The notes below the pieces were generated by a model. That model was not told the DNA's origin. It worked only from the letters and a program-made list of their open reading frames with translations, and searched no databases. Shown here one piece after another: positions 9,154-16,372 of a stretch of DNA of 64,000 nt (positions are counted from its first letter, which is position 1; each line of letters starts with the position of its first letter). A program made the translations under genes and the position numbers. This stretch comes from Frateuria_A sp035944355 (GTDB lineage Bacteria; Pseudomonadota; Gammaproteobacteria; Xanthomonadales; Rhodanobacteraceae), in NCBI RefSeq assembly GCF_035944355.1, contig NZ_DASZBH010000001.1, forward strand, positions 95,421 to 159,420. The letters run 5' to 3'.

Positions 9154-9251
9154 GTTGGGCGCAAGGATGCGTCGTGGTGCGGCGGCCGCCAAGCGGTCCG
9201 ACGCGCCGCCGGGAAGAGCCTGGACGAGTCGGCACATCGTCGGGGTAAGGG

Positions 9252-9276
9252 AATGGGCCGTTGCGCCCATTTTTTG
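9252..9276 (+). terminator. Second terminator-like hairpin, upstream of rimP
   Basis: AATGGGC (9252-9258) and GCCCATT (9265-9271) form a 7-bp stem with a 6-base loop, followed by TTTTTG. It ends about 27 bases before the rimP start, so it may act as a leader attenuator rather than only ending the tRNA transcript. Its function is inferred from structure alone. Confidence 0.6.
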
Positions 9277-9302
9277 TTTCTGCAACCACGCAAACGACGA
9301 CT

Positions 9303-9833
9303 ATGGATACGCAGGCACTCGCGCAACGCTTCACCGACGTCCTGGCGGACCTTGGCCTGGAATGCATCGGCGTGGAGTTTTCCCCGTCGCAGGGGCAGAG
9401 TACCCTGCGCGTCTACCTGGACGTGCTCGACCACGCCGAGGGGCGCGAGGTCACCCTGGACGATTGCGAGGCCGCCAGCCGCGAGCTGTCGGCGCTGCTG
9501 GATGTCGAGGATCCGATCCCGGGCCACTACGTGCTGGAGGTTTCCTCGCCGGGCATCGACCGCCCGCTGTTTACCGCGGAGCAGTTCGTCCGGGTGGTGG
9601 GGCAGGAGGTGAAGGTGTTGCTGAAGGCGCCGATCGAAGGGCGCCGCCGCCTGCGCGGCAAGCTGGTCGCGGTGGATGGCACGCGGCTCAGTTTCGAAGC
9701 GGAAGGCAAGACGTTCGAATTCGACCATGACGCGGTCGAGAGCGCGCGCGTGGTGCCGGACTGGGCCGCGCTCGGCTACGTGCCGCAGCCCAAGCCCGGC
9801 GGCAAGAAAGCTACAAAGAAGACCGGCCAATAA
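9303..9833 (+). CDS. rimP: Ribosome maturation factor RimP
   Basis: Cytoplasmic factor for 30S subunit maturation (176 residues). The N-terminal alpha/beta domain contains LGLECIGVEFS and VTLDDCEAASRELSALLDVED; the motif YVLEVSSPGIDRPL at about residues 77-90 is the family signature; the C-terminal part is the SH3-like domain, ending in a Lys-rich tail. The ATG at 9303 starts the conserved N-terminus; an ATG at 9261 would add 14 non-conserved residues. First protein gene of the nusA operon. Confidence 0.95.
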   Translation: MDTQALAQRFTDVLADLGLECIGVEFSPSQGQSTLRVYLDVLDHAEGREVTLDDCEAASRELSALLDVEDPIPGHYVLEVSSPGIDRPLFTAEQFVRVVGQEVKVLLKAPIEGRRRLRGKLVAVDGTRLSFEAEGKTFEFDHDAVESARVVPDWAALGYVPQPKPGGKKATKKTGQ

Positions 9834-9858
9834 GCACAACGAAGCCGGAAGAAATTTG

Positions 9859-9976
9859 AGAGTGCGGCCACGGATGGCCGCTGTTTGACCCTCGCGCTCA
9901 GGGATGAGCGCAAAAAAACAAAGAGTGCGGCCATGGATGGCCGCTTTTTGACTCTCTCGCATTCATGGACGAATGC
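9859..9976 (+). ncRNA. Tandem GGA-loop hairpins between rimP and nusA (possible CsrA/RsmA-binding RNA)
   Basis: Four successive hairpins of one design: a 7-bp stem and a 4-base loop NGGA, each with the core CANGGA(T/C)G. Stems: 9864-9870/9875-9881, 9894-9900/9905-9911, 9927-9933/9938-9944 and 9959-9965/9970-9976 (the last with one imperfect pair). The stretch is a 63-bp tandem duplication, the second copy starting at 9922. The CANGGATG core in a hairpin loop is the known binding motif of CsrA/RsmA. Whether this is a separate small RNA, an mRNA leader element of nusA or a repeat element cannot be told from sequence. Confidence 0.5.
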
Positions 9977-9997
9977 ACAAACGTCGGAGTTGCTGCA

Positions 9998-11497
9998 ATG
10001 AGCAAAGAACTGTTGCTGGTCGTCGATGCGGTCGCCAACGAAAAGGGCGTGCCGCGCGAGGTGATCTTCGAGGCGATGGAAGCCGCGCTCGCTTCGGCCG
10101 CCAAGAAACGCTATCCGGACGAGGATCCGGACATCCGCGTGGCGATCGATCGCCAGAGCGGCGACTACGAGACCTTCCGTCGCTGGGAAGTCATCGCCGA
10201 CGACGGCGAGATGGAGTCCCCGTTCCACCAGCTGCGCCTGATGGACGCGGTGGACGAGCGCGAAGACGCGCAGGTGGGCGACTACATCGAGCAGCAGATC
10301 GAGAACGCCGAGTTCGGCCGCATCGCGGCCCAGGCGGCCAAGCAGGTGATCGTGCAGCGCGTGCGCGAGGCCGAGCGCCAGCAGGTGGTCGATGCCTACA
10401 AGGATCGCGTCGGCGAGCTGATCACCGGCATCGTCAAGCGCGTCGAACGCGGCAACGTGTACCTGGATCTTGGTTCCAACGCCGAGGCCTTCATTCCGCG
10501 CGACAAGACCATTCCGCGCGAGTCGGCCCGCGTCGGCGACCGCGTGCGCGGCTATCTCTACGAGGTGCGCTCCGAAGTGCGTGGCCCGCAGCTGTTCGTC
10601 TCGCGTGCGGCGCCGGAATTCATGATGGAGCTGTTCAAGCTCGAGGTGCCGGAAGTTGGCCAGGGCCTGGTCGAGATCAAGGGTTGCGCCCGCGATCCGG
10701 GCGACCGCGCCAAGATCGCCGTGCTCGCCCACGACACCCGCACCGACCCGATCGGCGCCTGCATCGGCATGCGCGGCTCGCGCGTGCAGGCGGTGTCCAA
10801 CGAGCTCAACGGCGAGCGCGTGGACATCATCCTGTGGCACGAGAACCAGGCGCAGTACGTGATCAACGCGATGGCGCCGGCCGAGGTGCAGTCCATCATC
10901 ATGGACGAGGAAAAGCACTCGATGGACATCGCGGTGGCCGAGGACAAGCTGTCCCAGGCCATCGGCCGCGGCGGCCAGAACGTTCGCCTGGCCAGCAAGC
11001 TCACCGGCTGGCAGCTCAACGTCATGACCCAGGACCAGGTCACCGCCAAGAGCGAGGCCGAGCAGCAGGCCGCGCGCCAGCTGTTCATGGACAAGCTGGA
11101 AGTGGACGAAGAGATCGCCAACATCCTGGTGCAGGAAGGCTTCTCCAGCGTCGAGGAAATCGCCTACGTGCCCAGCGCCGAGCTGCTGGCGGTGGAGGGC
11201 TTCGACGAGGACATCGTCGAGGAACTGCGCGCGCGTGCCCGCGACGCCCTGCTCACCGAGGCGCTGGCGGTGGAAGAAGGCATCGCCGAGCCGTCCGAAG
11301 AACTGCTCGGCCTGCCGGGCATGGACGAGGCCACGGCCTATGCGCTGGCTGCACGCGAAATCGGTACGGTGGACGACTTGGCCGACCTCGCCGTCGACGA
11401 CCTGATCGACATCGAGGGCATGGACGAGGAGCGCGCCGCCGCGTTGATCATGGCGGCCCGCGCACCGATGATCGAACGACTGGAGAAGGGCGGCTAA
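9998..11497 (+). CDS. nusA: Transcription termination/antitermination factor NusA
   Basis: RNA polymerase-associated factor acting in pausing, termination and antitermination (499 residues). Domain order: N-terminal domain (1-130), S1 domain (about 135-200, ITGIVKRVERGNVYLDLG), two KH domains (about 205-345, CIGMRGSRVQAVSNELNGER and IGRGGQNVRLASKLTGW) and two C-terminal acidic helix-hairpin repeats, as in gammaproteobacteria. The ATG at 9998 gives the canonical MSKELLLVVDAV start; an upstream ATG at 9965 falls inside the hairpin array and adds unrelated residues. Confidence 0.97.
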   Translation: MSKELLLVVDAVANEKGVPREVIFEAMEAALASAAKKRYPDEDPDIRVAIDRQSGDYETFRRWEVIADDGEMESPFHQLRLMDAVDEREDAQVGDYIEQQIENAEFGRIAAQAAKQVIVQRVREAERQQVVDAYKDRVGELITGIVKRVERGNVYLDLGSNAEAFIPRDKTIPRESARVGDRVRGYLYEVRSEVRGPQLFVSRAAPEFMMELFKLEVPEVGQGLVEIKGCARDPGDRAKIAVLAHDTRTDPIGACIGMRGSRVQAVSNELNGERVDIILWHENQAQYVINAMAPAEVQSIIMDEEKHSMDIAVAEDKLSQAIGRGGQNVRLASKLTGWQLNVMTQDQVTAKSEAEQQAARQLFMDKLEVDEEIANILVQEGFSSVEEIAYVPSAELLAVEGFDEDIVEELRARARDALLTEALAVEEGIAEPSEELLGLPGMDEATAYALAAREIGTVDDLADLAVDDLIDIEGMDEERAAALIMAARAPMIERLEKGG

Positions 11498-11506
11498 CCG
11501 CGGACG

Positions 11507-11571
11507 GCGGCGCCTTCGGATGGGCGCGCCGAGGAAGCCTCATGCGAGGCTTCCGCCAGGGATGGAGGTGG
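11507..11571 (+). promoter_or_regulatory. Hairpins in the nusA-infB gap, one with GGA loop
   Basis: An 8-bp perfect stem (11533-11540/11547-11554, loop CATGCG) is followed immediately by CCGCCAGGGATGGAGG, an imperfect hairpin with a GGGA loop. A third candidate (GCGCC ... GGCGC around TTCGGAT) lies just upstream. The CAGGGATG core is the same as in the rimP-nusA gap. There is no T tract, so a terminator is unlikely. Confidence 0.4.
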
Positions 11572-11629
11572 ACGTGCCGGCTTGGGGCCGCACGGACGAT
11601 AAGCGCGGGAACGGCGGAGAAAGAACACG

Positions 11630-14383
11630 ATGTCGGATGTAACGATCAAACAACTCGCCCAGGTGCTGGGCATGCCGGTCACCAAGCTGCTGGGGCAGCT
11701 GGGTGAGGCGGGCATGAATTTCTCCGATCCGGAGCAGGTCATCAGCAGCACCGAGAAGGTGAAACTGCTGGGCTTCCTGCGCCGCACCCACGGCAAGGGC
11801 GAGGTCGTCCCCGAGGTGGAAGACAGCGCCCCGCGCCAGATCACCCTCAAGCGCCGCAAGGTCAGCGAGCTGAAGGTCGCCACGCCCGGCGGCCGCGGCG
11901 CGGCCAGCAGCGCCAAGACGGTCAACGTGGAAGTGCGCGCCAAGCGCACCTACGTCAAGCGCAGCGTGATCGCCGAGGAAGCGAGCGCCGAGCCGGAGCG
12001 CGAGGAGGCCGTGCGCAAGCTGGCCGAGTCGCAGCAGCAACGCGAGCACGAGGAGCGCGAGCGCCTGGAGGCCGAGCAGCGCCGCCAGCAGGAGGCGCAG
12101 CAGCGTGCGCTGGAAGAACAGCGCCAGGCCGAGGAAGCCCGGCGCCAGACCGAGCAGGCAGCCGTCGGGCAACCCGCCGAAGCGCCGGCCGCCACGGAGG
12201 CGTCCGTGCAGGAAGAGGCCGCCGAAGTACCGGCGGCCGTGGCTGCCAAGGCCACGGCGGCCCCCGTGCCGCCCGCGCCCTCCAGCACCGATCACAGTGC
12301 GTTCGGCATGATCGTGCCGCGCATCCATGAGCCGCGTAAGCGCGAGAAGAAGGTCGTCGTCGCGGCGCCGGCTCCCGCGCCGGCCCCAGCGCCGGCGCCG
12401 TCCGACGCGCGCGGTGGCGCCAAGGCGCGCCATGGCCGTGACCGCGACGAAGGTCCGGGCGGCAAGCGCTTCGCCGGCGGCGAGTTGCACCTGTCCGACG
12501 CCGATCGCGCGCGCCGTTCCAGCAAGCGCGGCAAGCCCGGCAAGGGCGGCCGTGAAGTGGCCCGTGGCGGGTCCGGCGCCGCGGCCGGCGCGCATGGCTT
12601 CTCCCGTCCCACCGCGCCGGTCGTGCGCGAGGTGGTGATCGGCGAGGCCAACCTGGTCGCCGACCTGGCGCAGAAGATGGCGGTCAAGGGCTCCGAAGTG
12701 GTCAAGGCGCTCTTCAAGATGGGCGTGATGGCCACCATCAACCAGACCATCGACCGCGATACCGCGACGCTGGTGGTCGAGGAACTGGGCCACACGCCGG
12801 TCGAGGCGAGCGAGAACAACGCCGAGGCCGCGCTGGCCGCGCACACCCAGAACGCCGAGCTGGAAGGCGAGAAGTCCGCGCGCCCGCCGGTGGTCACCAT
12901 CATGGGCCACGTCGACCACGGCAAGACCTCGCTGCTGGACTACATCCGCCGCACCAAGGTCGCGGCGGGCGAGGCCGGCGGCATCACGCAGCACATCGGC
13001 GCCTACCACGTGGACACGCGCAAGGGCGTGATCACCTTCCTCGACACCCCGGGCCACGCCGCGTTCACCGCGATGCGCGCCCGCGGCGCGCAGTCCACCG
13101 ACATCGTGGTGCTGGTGGTCGCCGCCGACGACGGCGTGATGCCGCAGACGGCCGAGGCCGTGCAGCACGCGCGCGCCGCCAAGGTGCCGCTGATCGTGGC
13201 GCTCAACAAGATGGACAAGTCCGACGCCAACCCGGACCACGTCAAGCAGGGCCTGGGCAACCTGGAAGTCATCCCGGAAGAGTGGGGCGGCGACACGCCG
13301 TTCGTGCCGGTGTCGGCCAAGACCGGCATGGGCATCGACGACCTGCTGGACGCGATCTCGGTGCAGGCCGAAGTGATGGAGCTGACCGCCGTGTTCGACG
13401 GCCCGGCCACCGGCGTGGTGATCGAATCCAGCCTGGACAAGGGTCGCGGTCCGGTCGCCACCGTGCTGGTGCAGCAGGGCACGCTGAAGCGCGGCGACTT
13501 CGTGGTCTGCGGCGTGGAATACGGCCGCATGCGCGCGCTGGTCGACGAGACCGGCAAGACCGTGCAGGAAGCCGGTCCGTCCATTCCCGTGCAGGTGCTG
13601 GGCCTGTCCGGCGTGCCGGAGGCGGGCGACGACTTCGTGGTGGTGGCCGACGAGCGCCTGGCGCGCGAGGTGGCCGCCGAGCGCCAGCAGAAGCGCCGCG
13701 AGACGCGCATGGTCAGCAAGGCCAACCGCCTCGAGGACATCATGGCGCAGATGGGCCAGGGCGCCGAGCAGCAGACGCTCAACATCCTGGTCAAGGCCGA
13801 CGTGCAGGGCTCGGTGCAGGCGCTGCGCGATTCGCTCAGCCAGATCGGCAACGAGAACGTGAAGGTCAACGTGATCGCAGCCGGCGTCGGCGGCATCACC
13901 GAGTCCGACGCCACGCTGGCGGCGGCGTCCAAGGCGCTGATCATTGGCTTCAACGTGCGCGCCGACGCCTCGGCACGCAAGGTGATCGATACCGCCGGCC
14001 TGGACGTGCGCTACTTCTCGATCATCTACGACGTGATCGACCAGGTGAAGCAGGCGGCTTCGGGCCTGCTGGGCGTGGAAGTGCGCGAGGAGATCATCGG
14101 CATCGCGCAGGTGCGCGAGGTCTTCCGCAGTTCCAAGTTCGGCGCGGTGGCCGGTTGCATGGTTACCGAGGGCACGGTCAAGCGGAACAAGCCGATCCGC
14201 GTGCTGCGCGACAATACGGTGGTGTTCCAGGGCGAGCTCGAATCGCTGCGCCGCTTCAAGGACCTGGTCGACGAGGTGCGCAACGGCATGGAATGCGGTA
14301 TCGCCGTCAAGCAGTACAACGACGTCAAGGTCGGCGACCAGATCGAATGCTTCGAGCGCATCGAGGTGGCGCGCACGCTGTAA
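11630..14383 (+). CDS. infB: Translation initiation factor IF-2
   Basis: GTPase that delivers initiator tRNA to the ribosome (917 residues, usual for gammaproteobacteria). N-terminal IF2 domain at 1-50, a long charged linker rich in Glu, Gln and Ala (about 120-320), a second IF2-N domain (about 335-385), then the G domain with GHVDHGKT at residues 426-433, followed by DTPGHAAF and NKMDKSD. The C-terminal domains II-IV end in the fMet-tRNA binding region. Neighbouring initiator tRNA and rbfA/truB make the usual operon. Confidence 0.98.
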   Translation: MSDVTIKQLAQVLGMPVTKLLGQLGEAGMNFSDPEQVISSTEKVKLLGFLRRTHGKGEVVPEVEDSAPRQITLKRRKVSELKVATPGGRGAASSAKTVNVEVRAKRTYVKRSVIAEEASAEPEREEAVRKLAESQQQREHEERERLEAEQRRQQEAQQRALEEQRQAEEARRQTEQAAVGQPAEAPAATEASVQEEAAEVPAAVAAKATAAPVPPAPSSTDHSAFGMIVPRIHEPRKREKKVVVAAPAPAPAPAPAPSDARGGAKARHGRDRDEGPGGKRFAGGELHLSDADRARRSSKRGKPGKGGREVARGGSGAAAGAHGFSRPTAPVVREVVIGEANLVADLAQKMAVKGSEVVKALFKMGVMATINQTIDRDTATLVVEELGHTPVEASENNAEAALAAHTQNAELEGEKSARPPVVTIMGHVDHGKTSLLDYIRRTKVAAGEAGGITQHIGAYHVDTRKGVITFLDTPGHAAFTAMRARGAQSTDIVVLVVAADDGVMPQTAEAVQHARAAKVPLIVALNKMDKSDANPDHVKQGLGNLEVIPEEWGGDTPFVPVSAKTGMGIDDLLDAISVQAEVMELTAVFDGPATGVVIESSLDKGRGPVATVLVQQGTLKRGDFVVCGVEYGRMRALVDETGKTVQEAGPSIPVQVLGLSGVPEAGDDFVVVADERLAREVAAERQQKRRETRMVSKANRLEDIMAQMGQGAEQQTLNILVKADVQGSVQALRDSLSQIGNENVKVNVIAAGVGGITESDATLAAASKALIIGFNVRADASARKVIDTAGLDVRYFSIIYDVIDQVKQAASGLLGVEVREEIIGIAQVREVFRSSKFGAVAGCMVTEGTVKRNKPIRVLRDNTVVFQGELESLRRFKDLVDEVRNGMECGIAVKQYNDVKVGDQIECFERIEVARTL

Positions 14384-14401
14384 CGCGTGGCGTTACAGCG
14401 T

Positions 14402-14502
14402 CGGGAATCGGAATGGTGAATGGGGAATCGTAGAGGCGATTCCCCGCGACCTTCCGGTTCCCGCGCCGGCCGCTCTTCCGATTCCCCATTCACGATTCCC
14501 GG
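14402..14502. repeat. Inverted repeat of GGGAATCG units in the infB-rbfA gap
   Basis: The left arm, 14402-14430 (CGGGAATCGGAATGGTGAATGGGGAATCG in two halves), pairs with 14480-14502 over about 23 bases, apart from a 6-base insertion in the left arm. The arms enclose about 50 bases and fill almost the whole gap. A similar structure made of GGGAACGG units lies between sucB and lpd at 31671. No coding potential. Confidence 0.65.
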
Positions 14503-14509
14503 CCTTTCA

Positions 14510-14890
14510 ATGCCCTCACGCGACTTCAAACGTACCGACCGCGTAGGCGCCGAGCTCCGCCGTGAACTCGGCCTGCTGGTGCACGCCGCCGTGCGCGACC
14601 ACGCGCTGCCCTCGGTGAGCGTGTCCGACGTGGAGGTCACCCGCGACCTCGACTGGGCCACCGTGTGGGTGACGGCGTTGCAGCCGGAGCGTGCCCAGGA
14701 AGCGGTCAAGGCCTTAAACGAACTGGGCGTGGAGTTCCGCCGCACGCTCTCGCGCGGCATGCGCCTGCGGCGCGTGCCGGAATTGCGCTTCAAGTACGAC
14801 GACTCGGTCGACAAGAGCGAGCGCATCGAGCGCCTGCTGCGCGACTCGGGCGACATCCAGCCGGCGAGCGATGGCGAAGGCGAGCCGTAA
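14510..14890 (+). CDS. rbfA: 30S ribosome-binding factor RbfA
   Basis: KH-fold protein that matures the 16S 5' end and assists cold adaptation (126 residues). Conserved segments: RVGAELRRELGLLVH, SVSDVEVTRDLDWATVWVT and RMRLRRVPELRFKYDDSVDKS, all normal for the family. The ATG at 14510 was chosen; an earlier in-frame ATG at 14420 lies inside the inverted repeat and adds 30 non-conserved residues. The 3' end overlaps truB by 20 bases. Confidence 0.96.
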   Translation: MPSRDFKRTDRVGAELRRELGLLVHAAVRDHALPSVSVSDVEVTRDLDWATVWVTALQPERAQEAVKALNELGVEFRRTLSRGMRLRRVPELRFKYDDSVDKSERIERLLRDSGDIQPASDGEGEP

Positions 14891-15827
14891 CTCCGCGCGC
14901 TCCCGCCGGGACCCGCTACCCACGCTCCGCGACCTGCACGGCATCCTGCTGCTCGACAAGCCGCTGGGCATGAGCTCCAACCAGGCTTTGCAGGCCGCGC
15001 GCCGGTTGCTGCGCGCGGCCAAGGGCGGACACACCGGCGCGCTCGATCCGCTGGCCACCGGCCTGCTGCCGCTGTGTTTCGGCGAGGGGACCAAGATCGC
15101 CGCCACGCTGCTGGGTTCGCGCAAGGCCTATCTGGCCGAGTGCCGGCTGGGCGCCACCACCACCACGGCGGACCTGGAGGGCGACCTGATCGAGCAGCGG
15201 CCCGTGCCGGCGCTGGACGAGGCGGCCCTCGAACGGGCGCTGGCTTCGCTGCGTGGCCGCATCGTGCAGATACCGCCCGTGTACTCGGCGCTCAAACAGG
15301 GCGGCGAGCCGCTGTACGTAAAGGCCAGGCGCGGCGAGGCGGTCGACGTGCCGCCGCGCGAAGTGGACATCCATCGACTCGAGCTGCTGGCGCACGAAGG
15401 CGACCGCTTGCGCCTGCTGGTCGAATGCGGCTCGGGCACCTACATCCGCAGCCTGGCGGCCGATCTGGGCGAACGGCTGGGTTGTGGCGCCCACCTGACC
15501 GAGCTGCGCCGGCTATGGGTCGAGCCGTTCCGCGAATCGGCCATGGTCACGCTTGCCGAACTGGAGCAGGCGGCCGGGCAGGGCGAGGCCGCGCTCGATG
15601 CCTTGCTGCTGCCGCTTTCCGCCGGGCTGGCCGAGCTGCCGGCGCTGCGGCTGGACCCGTCCCAGGCGCTCGCGGTCGCCCAGGGCCAGCAGATTCCCTG
15701 GCCCGGCTCCCCGGAGCAGGGCTCCAGCGCCGCCTTCGCCCCCGACGGCCGGCTGCTGGCGCTGGTCGAACCGGACCCGGCTGGCCGGCTGCGCATCATC
15801 CGCGGGTTCAATCTGCCAAGTCCCTGA
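14871..15827 (+). CDS. truB: tRNA pseudouridine-55 synthase TruB
   Basis: Makes pseudouridine 55 in the T loop of tRNAs (318 residues). The catalytic Asp is D59 in GGHTGALDPLATGLLP; other family segments are IPPVYSALKQGGEPLYVKAR and CGSGTYIRSLAADLG. The C-terminal region carries a PUA-like domain. The start codon lies within the last 20 bases of rbfA, a common overlap in this operon. A cluster of basic residues (KASRNSARSRR) precedes the conserved domain. Confidence 0.96.
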   Translation: MAKASRNSARSRRDPLPTLRDLHGILLLDKPLGMSSNQALQAARRLLRAAKGGHTGALDPLATGLLPLCFGEGTKIAATLLGSRKAYLAECRLGATTTTADLEGDLIEQRPVPALDEAALERALASLRGRIVQIPPVYSALKQGGEPLYVKARRGEAVDVPPREVDIHRLELLAHEGDRLRLLVECGSGTYIRSLAADLGERLGCGAHLTELRRLWVEPFRESAMVTLAELEQAAGQGEAALDALLLPLSAGLAELPALRLDPSQALAVAQGQQIPWPGSPEQGSSAAFAPDGRLLALVEPDPAGRLRIIRGFNLPSP

Positions 15828-15916
15828 GCCCGCCCTCGACTTCGGCGGAGTACCTCGGTCTTGCATCCGAGTCCTTCCCCCCCGCGAACGCGGAGGAGGA
15901 GGGGCTCGGTCGCAGC

Positions 15917-15944
15917 GAGCGCTAAATGGCGCCATTTAACGCTC
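15917..15944. promoter_or_regulatory. 28-bp palindrome abutting the rpsO -35 element
   Basis: TAAATGGCGCCATTTA (15923-15938) is a perfect 16-bp palindrome, extended by GAGCG/CGCTC with one mismatch on each side. It ends immediately before the -35 hexamer of the rpsO promoter and has no following T run. This fits an operator for a dimeric regulator better than a terminator. The regulator is unknown. Confidence 0.5.
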
Positions 15945-15974
15945 TTGTTGCCAAGCGTCCGCCCTCGCTACAAT
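15945..15974 (+). promoter_or_regulatory. Promoter of rpsO
   Basis: TTGTTG (15945-15950) and TACAAT (15969-15974) with an 18-base spacer. It gives rpsO-pnp their own promoter inside the larger operon, as known in E. coli. The transcript would start about 100 bases before rpsO, leaving room for the leader hairpin. Confidence 0.75.
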
Positions 15975-16013
15975 AGCGAGCTTGTTCCAGAGCTTTACAT
16001 CCAACCAGCGGAG

Positions 16014-16049
16014 CTTGTGCAACCTCATCGCGCGGTGAGGTTGCACAAG
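16014..16049 (+). promoter_or_regulatory. Perfect 14-bp hairpin in the rpsO leader (probable S15 autoregulatory element)
   Basis: CTTGTGCAACCTCA (16014-16027) pairs without mismatch with 16036-16049; the 8-base loop is TCGCGCGG. It lies 34 bases before the rpsO start and has no T tract. S15 represses its own mRNA through leader structures in E. coli and other bacteria, so an S15-binding leader is the likely role; the exact mode is not visible. Confidence 0.6.
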
Positions 16050-16082
16050 TTCCGCATCCGCATTTTGAAGGAAGAGATACCC

Positions 16083-16352
16083 ATGTCCCTGACCGCAGAA
16101 CAGACCAGCAAGATCATTGCTGACTACGGCCGCGTGCCGAACGACACCGGTTCGCCGGAGGTGCAGGTGGCCCTGCTGTCGGCCCGCATCGAGCACCTCA
16201 CCGGCCACTTCAAGGAACACAAGCAGGATCATCATTCGCGTCGCGGCCTGCTGCAGCTGGTCAACCGCCGCAAGAGCCTGCTTGCCTATCTGAAGGATCG
16301 TGACCTTGGCCGCTACCAGGCCCTCATCGAGCGCCTCGGCCTCCGTCGTTAA
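16083..16352 (+). CDS. rpsO: 30S ribosomal protein S15
   Basis: Primary 16S rRNA-binding protein (89 residues, the standard length). All conserved parts are present: DTGSPEVQVALLSARIEHLTGH, HHSRRGLLQLVNRRK and YLKDRDLGRYQALIERLGLRR. The ATG at 16083 follows GGAAGAG. pnp starts 20 bases downstream, so both genes share the transcript. Confidence 0.98.
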   Translation: MSLTAEQTSKIIADYGRVPNDTGSPEVQVALLSARIEHLTGHFKEHKQDHHSRRGLLQLVNRRKSLLAYLKDRDLGRYQALIERLGLRR

Positions 16353-16372
16353 TCGGACAAGGACACAACACA

